Shown here: positions 25,093 to 34,005 of the stretch, piece after piece
Position numbering within the stretch: the stretch's first letter is position 1
Layout: the number at the start of each line of letters is the position of its first letter
Source: an uncultured Bacteroidales bacterium
GTDB taxonomy: Bacteria > Bacteroidota > Bacteroidia > Bacteroidales > Bacteroidaceae
Assembly: GCA_947303715.1 (NCBI GenBank)
Contig: CAMYYY010000017.1
Location: forward strand, 1 to 49,138
Direction: 5' to 3'
Length of the DNA stretch: 49,138 nucleotides
Translations under genes and position numbers: made by a program
Notes under the pieces: model-generated
The model's database searches: none
The model's input: only the letters and a program-made list of their open reading frames with translations
Told to the model about the DNA's origin: nothing

Positions 25093-26379
25093 ATGGAGAA
25101 AGGAAAAGACAGGAAGAACCGTCGGCACAGAATTCTCAGCGTGCTGATTAACACGATGCGCTTCATCGTGGCGGCTGTCTTCATCTTCTCCGGCTTCGTC
25201 AAGGCCATCGACCCGATGGGCACCATATACAAACTGGGGGATTACATCGAGGCGTTTGGCCTCACGGCTGTTTTTCCCCGTGGGCTGCTGATGATTGCCA
25301 CGTTGCTGCTCTGCATCTTCGAGTTCAGCGTAGGCATCTGCCTGCTGTTCTCCGTCCGCCGGCGTACGACACTAACGGCAGCATTGGCGTTTATCGTCCT
25401 GATGACGCCCCTGACGCTTTACCTCGCTCTCACCAATCCTATTGCCGACTGCGGCTGCTTCGGCGACGCCATCCACCTCACCAATTGGCAGACGTTCCTG
25501 AAGAACGTGGTGTTACTGGCGATGCTTGTTCCCTTGCTCATCTACAACCGGCTGCTCTTCCGCCTCATCCACGAGAATGTACAATGGGTCATCTCAGGCT
25601 TCGCCTTCGTCAGCATGCTGGTTTTCATGTGGACAAATCTGCGCCATCTGCCGCTCTACGACTTCCGCCCCTACCGCGTAGGAACGAACATCGAGGCTGC
25701 AATGGCTGTGCCCGATGATGCTCCCCAGCCCCGTTTCGAGACCACATTCATCCTCAGCAAGGATGGCGAGCAACGCGAATTCACCCTCGACGACTATCCT
25801 GATAGCACCTGGACATTCGTCACCTCGCGCACCACGTTGGTTGACAAGGGTTATGTGCCACCCATCCACGACTTTGCCCTTATCAACGAAGAGGGCGAGG
25901 ACATCACCAACAACCTCTTTGAGCCGGGCTGGACGATGCTGCTCGTCATGAACGAATTGCGTCGGGAGGAGATGCTAGACATCATCAACGACCTCTATGA
26001 CTATGCCGTCATCCACGACTATCCCTTCTATGCCCTTACCGCTGCCACGACGGACGACATCGAGCAGTGGATAGACCACACCGGCGCCAGCTACCCCTTC
26101 TGCCGAATGGACGACATCACCCTGAAGACCATCATCCGCTCCAATCCGGGCCTCGTCATCATCCACGATGGAACCATCACAGCTAAGTGGAGCCGGCGCG
26201 ACCTGCCGCGAGAGAACCTTTTCGACGGCGGGCCATTAGAGGAACAGCCGTGGGCCGTACAAACACCCGCCATGCAGCAGCAACGCAGGACTCGCGCCCT
26301 CGTGCTGATGTTCTTCCCCTACCTCTTTGTCGGCCTGCTGGACTTTCTGGTCCGACGGAAGGAAAGGGTTAAAGGTTAA
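25093..26379 (+). CDS. DoxX-like (BT_3928 family) membrane protein
   Basis: A 428-residue membrane protein. Residues of about 15-160 hold four helices of DoxX/MauE type (RFIVAAVFIFSGFVKAIDPMG; NPIADCGCFGDA with a CGC pair). A soluble region follows (about 190-395), then a last helix near 400-420. MauE/DoxX relatives act in membrane redox or disulfide chemistry, and the Cys pair fits that; no activity is proven. It follows the DUF1599 gene closely; a TTG at 25060 overlapping that gene is an alternative start. Confidence 0.75.
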   Translation: MEKGKDRKNRRHRILSVLINTMRFIVAAVFIFSGFVKAIDPMGTIYKLGDYIEAFGLTAVFPRGLLMIATLLLCIFEFSVGICLLFSVRRRTTLTAALAFIVLMTPLTLYLALTNPIADCGCFGDAIHLTNWQTFLKNVVLLAMLVPLLIYNRLLFRLIHENVQWVISGFAFVSMLVFMWTNLRHLPLYDFRPYRVGTNIEAAMAVPDDAPQPRFETTFILSKDGEQREFTLDDYPDSTWTFVTSRTTLVDKGYVPPIHDFALINEEGEDITNNLFEPGWTMLLVMNELRREEMLDIINDLYDYAVIHDYPFYALTAATTDDIEQWIDHTGASYPFCRMDDITLKTIIRSNPGLVIIHDGTITAKWSRRDLPRENLFDGGPLEEQPWAVQTPAMQQQRRTRALVLMFFPYLFVGLLDFLVRRKERVKG

Positions 26380-26436
26380 AGGTTAAGGGTTAAGGGTTAA
26401 AGGTTAAAGATTAAGGGTTAAAGATTAGAGATTAGA
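26366..26436. repeat. GGTTAAA heptamer tract
   Basis: About nine imperfect GGTTAAA / GGTTAAG / GATTAGA units between the DoxX-like gene and tpiA, starting inside the last codons of the DoxX-like gene. Confidence 0.75.
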
Positions 26437-26470
26437 AACATTTTCGTTTAATCATAAAACAAACAAAAAA

Positions 26471-27229
26471 ATGAGAAAAAACATTGTTGCAGGAAACTGG
26501 AAAATGAACAAGACCCTCCAGGAGGGCATTGAGTTGGCAAAGGAGTTGAACACCGTGTTGGCTACCGACAAGCCGAAGTGCGACGTCGTCATCTGCACGC
26601 CGTTCATCCACCTCGCATCCGTGACGCCTATCGTCGATAAGGCTATCATCGGCGTTGGTGCCGAGAACTGCGCCGACAAGGAGTCTGGAGCCTACACGGG
26701 CGAGGTCAGCGCCGCTATGGTAGCTTCGACGGGTGCCCAGTACGTCATCCTCGGACACAGCGAGCGCCGCGCCTACTACCACGAGACACCTGAGATCCTG
26801 AAGGAGAAGGTACGCCTTGCCCTTGCCAACGGCCTTACCCCCATCTTCTGCATCGGCGAAGTGAAGGAAGAACGTCTGGAGAACCGCCAGAACGAGGTCG
26901 TCCGCGCCCAGATCGAGGGCTCGCTCTTCGACCTCACGGCTGAGGAGTTCTCGAAGATTGTCCTTGCTTACGAACCCGTCTGGGCTATCGGCACCGGCCT
27001 TACCGCCACTCCCGAGCAGGCTCAGGAGATGCACGCCTTCATCCGCAGCGTCCTCGCCGGCAAGTGGGGCAAGGAAGTGGCTGACAATACTTCCATCCTC
27101 TACGGAGGCAGCTGCAAGCCCTCCAACGCGAAGGAGCTCTTTGCGAATCCCGATGTCGATGGTGGCCTCATCGGCGGCGCTTCCCTCAAGGCAGCCGACT
27201 TCAAGGGTATCATCGATGCTTTTGCTTGA
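26471..27229 (+). CDS. tpiA: Triose-phosphate isomerase
   Basis: A 252-residue glycolytic enzyme that interconverts dihydroxyacetone phosphate and glyceraldehyde 3-phosphate. Active-site residues are visible: Lys in GNWKMNK (about 13), His in LGHSERR (about 98), Glu in [11 protein letters not shown] (about 170), and the phosphate-binding YGGSCKP and GGLIGGASL segments. Length is normal. It lies within the M23-to-folE operon. Confidence 0.97.
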   Translation: MRKNIVAGNWKMNKTLQEGIELAKELNTVLATDKPKCDVVICTPFIHLASVTPIVDKAIIGVGAENCADKESGAYTGEVSAAMVASTGAQYVILGHSERRAYYHETPEILKEKVRLALANGLTPIFCIGEVKEERLENRQNEVVRAQIEGSLFDLTAEEFSKIVLAYEPVWAIGTGLTATPEQAQEMHAFIRSVLAGKWGKEVADNTSILYGGSCKPSNAKELFANPDVDGGLIGGASLKAADFKGIIDAFA

Positions 27230-27314
27230 TAATTCGTTTAACGTTTAATGTTTAACGTTTAATGAGGCTGCGCGACGTTTTCGCAAAAACCTTAAACCAA
27301 AAACCTTAACTACA

Positions 27315-27767
27315 TTGAAACGTATTGCCTTATCCCTGCTTCTCCTTGCTGCCACGCTGTCTGTGGCAGCACAGGAGAAGATTACCGATCGTCTTCAGCG
27401 TCCCGTGCCAGGCAAGGGCACCGTTATCATCCATCAGGACCAAGCGCTCTATCGTCTCCTGGGCCGCATCACCTCGCCGTCGCCCACGGGCACCCGTATT
27501 CAGGCTAGGGGCTATCGCGTGCAGGTCTATGCTGGAGGTAACACCCGCGCCGCCCGCGAGGCTGCCCTCCGCGCCGCTTCCGCCATCCGCTCAGCCTTTC
27601 CCGACCTCTCCATCTACACCGAGTTCATCTCGCCCCGATGGGTGTGCCGTGTGGGCGACTGCCGCACCTACGAGGAGGCCGACAATCTGCTACGCGACAT
27701 CCGTTCCCTCGGCACTTTCAAGGAAGTCACCATACTTCCCAACCAAGTCATAAACATCCAACTCTGA
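27315..27767 (+). CDS. Exported SPOR-domain protein
   Basis: A 150-residue exported protein with signal peptide (about 1-19, ends VAAQE). The C-terminal SPOR domain (about 66-145: [21 protein letters not shown], then [18 protein letters not shown]) binds glycan strands stripped of peptides, often at division sites. The start is a TTG at 27315, the only codon that preserves the signal peptide. The gap to folE is one base, so the two are tightly linked. Confidence 0.85.
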   Translation: MKRIALSLLLLAATLSVAAQEKITDRLQRPVPGKGTVIIHQDQALYRLLGRITSPSPTGTRIQARGYRVQVYAGGNTRAAREAALRAASAIRSAFPDLSIYTEFISPRWVCRVGDCRTYEEADNLLRDIRSLGTFKEVTILPNQVINIQL

Positions 27768-27768
27768 G

Positions 27769-28347
27769 ATGAACGAACCGATTTACGACGAGAAGGTTAC
27801 TGAGCTGTTGAAGGAAAACACCACATCGGTGCTGCGTCTCATTGGTGAAGACCCTTGTCGCGAAGGACTCCTCAAAACCCCCGAGCGCGTAGCCAAAGCC
27901 CTGCAAGTGCTCACGCGCGGCTATCGCGAAGACCCTGCCGAGGTATTGCGCTCGGCCATGTTCCGCGAAGACTATCGCCAGATGGTCATCGTGCGCGACA
28001 TCGATTTCTATAGCCTCTGCGAACACCACATGTTACCCTTCTTCGGCAAGGTACACGTGGCCTATATCCCCAACGGCTACATCACCGGCCTGAGCAAGAT
28101 TGCCCGCGTGGTGGACATCTTCAGCCATCGGCTGCAAGTACAGGAGCGCATGACGCTGCAAATCAAGGAGTGCATCCAGCAGACGCTTAAGCCGCTCGGC
28201 GTGATGGTGGTTGTCGAAGCCCAGCACATGTGCATGCAGATGCGCGGCGTCGAGAAACCCCATGCCATCACCACCACATCCGACTTCACAGGCGCCTTCC
28301 AGCAAGCCAAGACCCGTCAGGAGTTTATGAACCTGATTAAAGACTAA
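27769..28347 (+). CDS. folE: GTP cyclohydrolase I
   Basis: A 192-residue enzyme that converts GTP to dihydroneopterin triphosphate, the first step of folate synthesis. Zinc ligands are visible: Cys84 and His87 in [12 protein letters not shown] and Cys155 in QHMCMQMRG. The segment [23 protein letters not shown] is typical. Last gene of the plus-strand operon; a strong terminator follows. Confidence 0.96.
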   Translation: MNEPIYDEKVTELLKENTTSVLRLIGEDPCREGLLKTPERVAKALQVLTRGYREDPAEVLRSAMFREDYRQMVIVRDIDFYSLCEHHMLPFFGKVHVAYIPNGYITGLSKIARVVDIFSHRLQVQERMTLQIKECIQQTLKPLGVMVVVEAQHMCMQMRGVEKPHAITTTSDFTGAFQQAKTRQEFMNLIKD

Positions 28348-28438
28348 ATCAGACTTACAGACGATTGTTCCGACTGGGGTCTTGTGCTGGAGTTACTAAG
28401 GAAATAGTCAAAAAAATAGTAATAACAAATTATGCCTA

Positions 28439-28474
28439 AAGGAGGGACGCCTGTAGGCAGTCCTCCTTTTTTTC
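28439..28474 (+). terminator. Rho-independent terminator after folE
   Basis: AGGAGG...CCTCCT with inner GCCT-gt-AGGC forms a long stem, followed by seven Ts. It closes the M23-to-folE operon. Confidence 0.9.
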
Positions 28475-28476
28475 AA

Positions 28477-29766
28477 TTAAGGTTTTAGGCAACCTATCGG
28501 AACGACTGCCACCCCATCTTTCCGCCAATAAGCCATTTCTCCGCCTGTCAATACCATTAACAAATCAGGCTCCTGCATCCTTACACCCATTTCGTTTTTC
28601 TCGTGCACCAGTTTCTTCAACTCCAACAGATGTTTCGCCGCATCTTCTATTTCACGGCTACCCAGTTTGCATTCTATTAAAGCATATCGTCCATCATCAA
28701 GATGTAAAACCGCATCTGCTTCTAATCCTGTTCTATCGTGATAATAAGACAAGCGTCCCCCCAAAGCCTGAGAATATGCCTTAAGATCTCTAAAGCAAAG
28801 ACATTCATAGATAAAGCCGAAAGTATTCAAGTCCGTCTCCAAACTACTTGGCGAAGCACCTAATGCTGCTACGGCGATGGAAGGATCCGAAAAACAGCGC
28901 TTTTTGCCTGTACGAATAGTCGTTTTTGAACGTATCGCAGGATTCCATGCCTCTACATCATCAATGACAAACAACTTTTCTAACGCCCCCTGATAATCAT
29001 CAAAGGTGGACATGGCGGCACCTTCCATTTCTGTAGAAACATCAGCTAACAAGCTCGTTTTCTTTGCCAATGTACATAGGTTTCTTGCATACGAGCGAAG
29101 AATCAGCCGCGCTAATGTCGGATTACGTTGTCGCCCATCGACTCTTGAAATATCCTCTTCACAGATGATGTTCAAATAGTCTTTTGCTATAAGCAACTTC
29201 GCCCTATCGCTCATGTTATCCAAAGACGCCGGCCATCCGCCCCTACAGGCAGCAAAGATAAGCTGCTCTATAGACAAATCAGAAGAAATGCCGTCTATAT
29301 CCTCTTGATGATGGTCAAACAACGATTTCAAGGAAATCTTCCCGTTGGATTCCATCGATTCATAGAGACTCATCGTGTACATCGGCATTTGCGAAATGCG
29401 GCCTGTACCCGTATGCATTACCTCACCACCTGCATCATCCACAACCGTCGAACCTGTCAGAATAAATTGTCCCTTCATTCCTCGTTCATCAACAGCATAA
29501 CGCACAGCGTCCCAAAGAACAGGCGCAACTTGCCATTCGTCCACCAGACGAGGCGTTTCTCCCTTCAGCAACAATGAAGGCTGTGTACGAGCTGTAGCCA
29601 AATAGCCTTCACGTTTATCGGGATTCTGCATTTTGATGACACTGGCAGCCTGCTGCTCTGCTGTGGTCGTCTTTCCGCACCACTTTGGACCCTTAATTTG
29701 CACTGCGCCAAAGGCTTCCAAACGCAAACGTAATTCTTCGTCTGCTATTCTTTTTAGATATTTCAT
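28477..29766 (-). CDS. AAA ATPase with C-terminal DUF4143 domain
   Basis: A 429-residue ATPase. Walker A is GPKWCGKTTT (about 26-35), then a Walker B-like LVDEWQ and sensor ILTGST. The C-terminal DUF4143 part ends with ADAVLHLDDGRYALIECKLG (about 345-365), the acidic/Glu-Lys arrangement of PD-(D/E)XK-like folds. Such proteins are widespread in Bacteroidetes and archaea; their role is unknown, and defence and transposition links have been suggested. It has its own promoter candidate and lies between folE and island 2. Confidence 0.85.
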   Translation of the reverse strand: MKYLKRIADEELRLRLEAFGAVQIKGPKWCGKTTTAEQQAASVIKMQNPDKREGYLATARTQPSLLLKGETPRLVDEWQVAPVLWDAVRYAVDERGMKGQFILTGSTVVDDAGGEVMHTGTGRISQMPMYTMSLYESMESNGKISLKSLFDHHQEDIDGISSDLSIEQLIFAACRGGWPASLDNMSDRAKLLIAKDYLNIICEEDISRVDGRQRNPTLARLILRSYARNLCTLAKKTSLLADVSTEMEGAAMSTFDDYQGALEKLFVIDDVEAWNPAIRSKTTIRTGKKRCFSDPSIAVAALGASPSSLETDLNTFGFIYECLCFRDLKAYSQALGGRLSYYHDRTGLEADAVLHLDDGRYALIECKLGSREIEDAAKHLLELKKLVHEKNEMGVRMQEPDLLMVLTGGEMAYWRKDGVAVVPIGCLKP

Positions 29767-29789
29767 TTCATATTCCTCCCTTCGGGCTG

Positions 29790-29821
29790 CAAATTAACGA
29801 AAAAAAAATGAATCATCCAAA
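29790..29821 (-). promoter_or_regulatory. Promoter candidate of the DUF4143 ATPase
   Basis: Minus strand: TTTG (29818-29821), 20 bases or slightly fewer, then TTAATTTG (29790-29797), one base from TAnnTTTG. Confidence 0.45.
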
Positions 29822-29824
29822 CAT

Positions 29825-29916
29825 ATCGGGCGTTTTTGAGCAGTTTCATCGGGTGTTTTTGAGCAGTTTCGTCGGGTGTTTTTGAGCGATTTCATCGGGT
29901 GTTTTTGAGCAAAAGC
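29825..29916. repeat. 23-base tandem repeat, four units
   Basis: Units begin at 29825, 29848, 29871 and 29894 (core ATCGGGTGTTTTTGAGCA), with one to four changes each. The tract fills the gap between the ATPase and the end of the BspA/MBG gene. Two similar GCGTTTTnTGAGC pieces occur near 10225. Confidence 0.85.
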
Positions 29917-29926
29917 ATGGAAAATG

Positions 29927-32278
29927 CTACAGTTTCAGCTTCACCATCTTCCCTCCTACCTTTATAAGATAGACATTGTCTATGGGCACAAGAATATCCA
30001 TTGTTTTTTCCTCTACCTTCAAGGACTTCTGTAGAACGCCATTCAGGGAATAGACACTTATTGTTTCGCCTATTTCTGCATTCGTTACCCTAATGCCGAA
30101 AGGAGTTCCTTGTATAATTATATCGGATGCCTCAATAGCATGAATGGCATCGCCATCGCCTACAACTACCATTTTTCGTACTCTTGCTGCAGAATAATAG
30201 TTGCGATTACCATCCTGCGTGGCTACAATCTGTGCTTGACCATCTGCCTTGCAATCAAGATAGTATTTATTCCCGGTATAATATATTTCTACAAATGTGT
30301 TATCATCTAAGGTATAGGTGATGGGCAATTTCGATGACGCAGTTGCTTTCAGCTCTACTTGATCTCCTATTTTCAGGCCCGTCAATTCCTGCTCCCACAA
30401 TAGCGTCTGCTCTGCCTTGTTTATAGTAAGTGTACCCGAGGCATAGGAAAACCTATAATTGTCAGCCGCTCCTCCAGTCACATAAATCGGATAAGAACCC
30501 ACATCTGTTGTCTTTGTAGCCGTAGTACTTGCTATGGCCTCTGCATGTAGGACACTTTCATTATCATTCCCCACAAATCCGTTATACATCACTTCAAAAG
30601 TAGGATTATCTTCGTTATACAATCTCTCATAATTACCCACAGATGCAGTTAGCGTTCTTTGGGTAATGGTAAGAGTACCATTTATGTATGAAATGGAGTA
30701 GTTTTTACTTGAAGCACCTGAAATCTCGATTTCGTATGTGCCTGTATTACTGGTAAGTGTTGCCGATGTGGTAAGATTGGGAGAAGGAGACAAAACATTT
30801 TCTGAATCTCCATTTACGAAACCAGAGCAGGAATACCTGAACGTGGGATTATCGCTATAGTATTGCCTTGTTGCGTCATTGGCTTTTATTGTCAGCGGAG
30901 CAGGTGTAATACTGAGTGTGCCAGCTTTTATTTCCTTCAAATCATAGTTTACAGGCGCGCCATCCATTGCTGTTACAGCATACTGTCCTACTCCGCTCCC
31001 TATTTTAGCCTCAGTTTGGAAGGTTGGCGCCGTAATCCATGCTGGAGCCGTTTCTTCATTTTTCAGCCCCGTGTATGCTATGGAGAACGTAGGATTCGGC
31101 GCTCCATAAACCTTTGTAGTATCACATATCATAGCTGAAAGAGGTGCCTTTGTTATTGTCAATATGCCAGGCTCATACACAAATTCATAGTTTGTTGCAC
31201 TACCACCACTAATTGAAATGGGGTATTCTCCTGCATTACTTGTTTTGATTGCACTTGTACTAATTGTTGGGATGGTAGTAATTTCTTTTTCATCTTCGCC
31301 CATAAGAAATCCTGAATAGGTGATTTTGAATTGTGGGTTATCTTCACCATATTCACGACTTGCATTCTCCACTTTTGCCTTCAATTTTGCAGGAGTTATT
31401 TCGTATCGATAAACAACATTGGTTGTGAAAGTGTTTCCCGCTTCATTTGTAAAGGTAACAGGTATTAATTCTTCATAAGAACCAGCATCATTTTTCAATG
31501 TAGGCATAGATAATGAGGCCGTATATCCCTCAACATTATTTGTCCAACTCGTAGTTGGTGCATCTCCTGTATATTCAAATGTGCTCTCTTCAAACGAGAT
31601 CATTTCAATTACATGAGCATCATTCATGGAATACTTTGGGGACGAATAAGATTGTTTGTCTGGCACATATGTAATGCTTGTTGCAGTCCAATTCGCAGGT
31701 GCTTTTGTTGGCAGATATATGATTTCTCGCAGAATATTACAGCCAACAAACGGGTCTACGCCAAAACTCAAAACTGATGAAGGAATAATGATTGAAGGGA
31801 GTTTGGTACAACCTTGGAATGCATAATCAGAAATCGTTTCTGCGCCTCCCAGATCTATATAAGCAAGATACCGACAATTTCGAAAAGCATTCTCTTCAAT
31901 AGATGTAACTGTCAATGGCAATACGATCCTAGTTGCCGTGCTGCCCTTATTAGATTCTCTTTTACCTGCAAATGCTCCAACACTTATTTTATTCACTATA
32001 AATGTTAATCCTTCGTATGAGACTGATGAGGGAACCGAATAAGTATCATGCAAATAATAGCTATCATTTTCACTATTGTAATAAGGTATGACAGCGGCAT
32101 TGATTCCTGTGTGAGAATAGCGTAACGCATTAGCTTCTATTTTGAAAGGAAGAAAAAGTAGCAACAATAACACCCAATAGTACGTTTTCTTTAGATTCTT
32201 TTGTTCTTTTCTTCCAACGGATCTCAATAATTGCTTTCCTGCTTTATGGCATAGTTCCTTTTGTATATCATATCCCAT
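29927..32278 (-). CDS. Secreted BspA-like / MBG-domain surface protein
   Basis: A 783-residue exported protein. Residues of about 85-190 hold BspA-type LRR units (TSIEENAFRNC, ISDYAFQGC, IIIPSSVLSFG). About 300-640 comprise four to five MBG-type repeats of about 80 residues (each YGEDNPxFxIxYxGF, then Tx-AGxYxIxISGG, ending ILTITKAPL). The C-terminus (about 720-783) has SVYSLNGVLQKSL...YLIKVGGKMVKLKL, resembling a type IX sorting domain. The hydrophobic signal core begins only near residue 33, an unusually long N-region, but no later Met exists. It is the second gene of island 2, the counterpart of the BspA gene in island 1. Confidence 0.8.
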   Translation of the reverse strand: MGYDIQKELCHKAGKQLLRSVGRKEQKNLKKTYYWVLLLLLFLPFKIEANALRYSHTGINAAVIPYYNSENDSYYLHDTYSVPSSVSYEGLTFIVNKISVGAFAGKRESNKGSTATRIVLPLTVTSIEENAFRNCRYLAYIDLGGAETISDYAFQGCTKLPSIIIPSSVLSFGVDPFVGCNILREIIYLPTKAPANWTATSITYVPDKQSYSSPKYSMNDAHVIEMISFEESTFEYTGDAPTTSWTNNVEGYTASLSMPTLKNDAGSYEELIPVTFTNEAGNTFTTNVVYRYEITPAKLKAKVENASREYGEDNPQFKITYSGFLMGEDEKEITTIPTISTSAIKTSNAGEYPISISGGSATNYEFVYEPGILTITKAPLSAMICDTTKVYGAPNPTFSIAYTGLKNEETAPAWITAPTFQTEAKIGSGVGQYAVTAMDGAPVNYDLKEIKAGTLSITPAPLTIKANDATRQYYSDNPTFRYSCSGFVNGDSENVLSPSPNLTTSATLTSNTGTYEIEISGASSKNYSISYINGTLTITQRTLTASVGNYERLYNEDNPTFEVMYNGFVGNDNESVLHAEAIASTTATKTTDVGSYPIYVTGGAADNYRFSYASGTLTINKAEQTLLWEQELTGLKIGDQVELKATASSKLPITYTLDDNTFVEIYYTGNKYYLDCKADGQAQIVATQDGNRNYYSAARVRKMVVVGDGDAIHAIEASDIIIQGTPFGIRVTNAEIGETISVYSLNGVLQKSLKVEEKTMDILVPIDNVYLIKVGGKMVKLKL

Positions 32279-32344
32279 AATAATATTGTTTTATTTGTTT
32301 AACCTTATCTTCTCAACTCCCAAATATGTTTTGTTCGTTTCTAA

Positions 32345-32626
32345 TTAATCGTATATAATATCCTCACATAATAGTTTCTTTACAATGTCAATACATTGGC
32401 TAATATCACCTGCATGCTGATAATTAAGTGAATTGGCACCGATCTGATTATTAAAAACTTCCATTAATTCAATTGGGATGGATTCTGCATAATTAGCAAT
32501 ATCCATTTTTGCATCTCTTACAGCTTTATCACGTCTTCTTCGATCTTTTGTATTATTTGCCAATAAAAGCTCTTCATTCAATTCCTCCAAACGTACAAAG
32601 ATAATTTCTAATTGTTCCTTTTCCAT
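32345..32626 (-). CDS. Unknown 93-residue AT-rich protein, island 2 effector position
   Basis: Not recognised. A small, charged, helical and probably cytoplasmic protein, without signal peptide. The N-terminal half is rich in Glu, Leu and Lys/Arg (EELNEELLLANN, then TKDRRRRDKAVRDAK) and could form a coiled coil. The ATG at 32626 was chosen because sequence before it is homologous to the untranslated leader of island 1; a TTG at 32683 lies inside the RNA terminator region. It holds the place that the AbiC-like gene has in island 1 and is followed 66 bases later by the BspA/MBG gene. Confidence 0.55.
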   Translation of the reverse strand: MEKEQLEIIFVRLEELNEELLLANNTKDRRRRDKAVRDAKMDIANYAESIPIELMEVFNNQIGANSLNYQHAGDISQCIDIVKKLLCEDIIYD

Positions 32627-32685
32627 TTTTTCAGTAAACCTTCTGACACCCGAGTTCAGGCTATTCCTTTTGAAATTATACAATG

Positions 32686-33004
32686 AAAAACGTGGGTGTC
32701 AACCTTCTGCTCGTCTGTTGTCTGAGGCCTACCACAGCCCTGCAAGTTGACGAACAGAGTGATACCCACGTACGTATTACTGACACCCGTAAAGTGTGCG
32801 TTGAAGGGCATGATTAGCCCTCACGCACACAACGGGAATACAATTCAGCATACCCGAGGCATCATACTCCGCATTGTCTTTGACTTGCATTCTTCTGTGG
32901 TAATTTCAGACAACCAATAGACAAAGCATCGTGTGACGCTTTTCTTTTCCGTGCTCTGCCCAACCCCCTTTCCCTCTCCTTGGGTGGCTCTATTGTAGGC
33001 AGTT
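32686..33004 (-). ncRNA. Island structured RNA, copy 2 (about 319 nt)
   Basis: Homologue of 14141-14459. The inner helix AAGGC / GCCTT of copy 1 is AGGGC / GCCCT here, a change on one side matched on the other. The outer GTGTGCG / CGCACAC helix, the AAGCGTC / GATGCTT helix and the 3' closing stem with T5 (32686-32690) are kept. Reading frames are not conserved. The next gene on this strand starts 60 bases beyond the T-run. Confidence 0.8.
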
Positions 33005-33010
33005 GCGCTG

Positions 33011-33041
33011 CAAATGTAGGGGTTATTTCGCAGACTTCAAA
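33011..33041 (-). promoter_or_regulatory. Promoter of structured RNA 2
   Basis: Minus strand: TTTG (33038-33041), 19 bases, TACATTTG (33011-33018). It is the intact form of the decayed TTTG / TATATTTA pair at 14021-14051. Confidence 0.8.
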
Positions 33042-33170
33042 CAAAAGAGGAGATTTTTTGTTCTACCTGCAAAAAATAGTTTCAGTTTGTCTGATGGAGA
33101 GGTCGTTCTGCCCAATAGGGACAAGGGCAAAAGCTATCCGCATTTTAATAGTTTTTTCGAAAAAAATGCC

Positions 33171-33476
33171 AACACTTACCATTTTCCGCGCAACGAATTA
33201 TCATAGAGCGCTTTAGGAGTGGTAACTGTTTGTTGAACACTTACCAAACACTTACCACACATTTACCTGACTCCTAACAGTCTTTTCTTGTCTTCTGCCT
33301 ATCTTTTCCAATCTCTTCCCATCTACTAACTGTTTCCTACCTAATCGGTTATCTTGTTCGCTCATTCGGTAAGTGTAGAGGTAAGTGTCAGGTAAGTGTT
33401 AGGTAGGTGTTTGAACAACACTTACCTGCTTTAACCCGCTTTATCATAGCGGGTTAAACCGCAAAAGGTAAGTGTT
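33171..33476. repeat. Iteron array C: GGTAAGTGTT units
   Basis: Ten units. AACACTTACC at 33171, 33236, 33247, 33257 (diverged) and 33417; GGTAAGTGT at 33368, 33380, 33391, 33402 (diverged) and 33467. The two main clusters point in opposite directions around a T/C-rich core. Neighbouring units are 11-12 bases apart. Confidence 0.85.
33431..33457. repeat. Perfect 10-bp hairpin inside array C
   Basis: TTAACCCGCT-ttatcat-AGCGGGTTAA, lying between two oppositely oriented iterons. Confidence 0.8.
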
Positions 33477-33545
33477 AGGGGTTTTTGATAAAATACTACG
33501 AAAAAGATAATTCGCATAATTCGGATAATTGGCCGACAAAAAAGT

Positions 33546-34005
33546 TTTTAAAACGGCGAATTTGGCGAATTTTACGAATGGCGTTGCGGCGTGGAGCTTC
33601 GCACGCCGAATGATTTTTTGAAGAAAACACGAATGACCATAAAATAACACGAATTTTTCATGAATTAATTTTTGGGTAATTAGTGAATATTTATGGTTAT
33701 TTGTGTGAAGAGAAAAAATTAGTGTTTGACGGCATGCTGACAGAGTTTGATTTTATTTTGCCAGAGTTTAACTCTGAGCGCGTAGAGTTTAACGTTACGG
33801 GAATAACGTAAAACAAAAGAAAAACGTACCAAAGTGGTGACGGGTTGAAAAGGAAACCGCTCAGCAGAGGGCACTTTGTTATAGGAATGGGAACTTTGCA
33901 ACCCGTCACAATAGATTGAAGATTGAAAAATGAAGATTAAACGTTGAAACTACAAAATGCTTAAAATTGGCTTCGCCTCGGGAAAACAAAAAAAAAGTTA
34001 TTTTC
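33546..34005. other. Gene-free stretch with inverted and direct repeats before ruvB
   Basis: No gene is recognised in about 460 bases. Three direct AGAGTTT units lie near 33743-33793. GTGACGGGTTG (33837-33847) and CAACCCGTCAC (33899-33909) form an 11-bp inverted repeat around 51 bases. GATTGAAGATTGAAAAATG-type spacer repeats follow (33913-33950). Confidence 0.6.

Larger units (their letters stand above)
32640..33545 (-). repeat. Accessory island 2 leader: inverted homologue of 13735-14520
   Basis: Read on the minus strand: a block of ATAATTCG units (33506-33532, three in tandem), iteron array C, conserved block (33019-33140), promoter, structured RNA, then CTGAACTCGGGTGTCAGAAGG, which matches the post-terminator segment of island 1. 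It lacks the 83-base insert of island 1. Confidence 0.85.
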
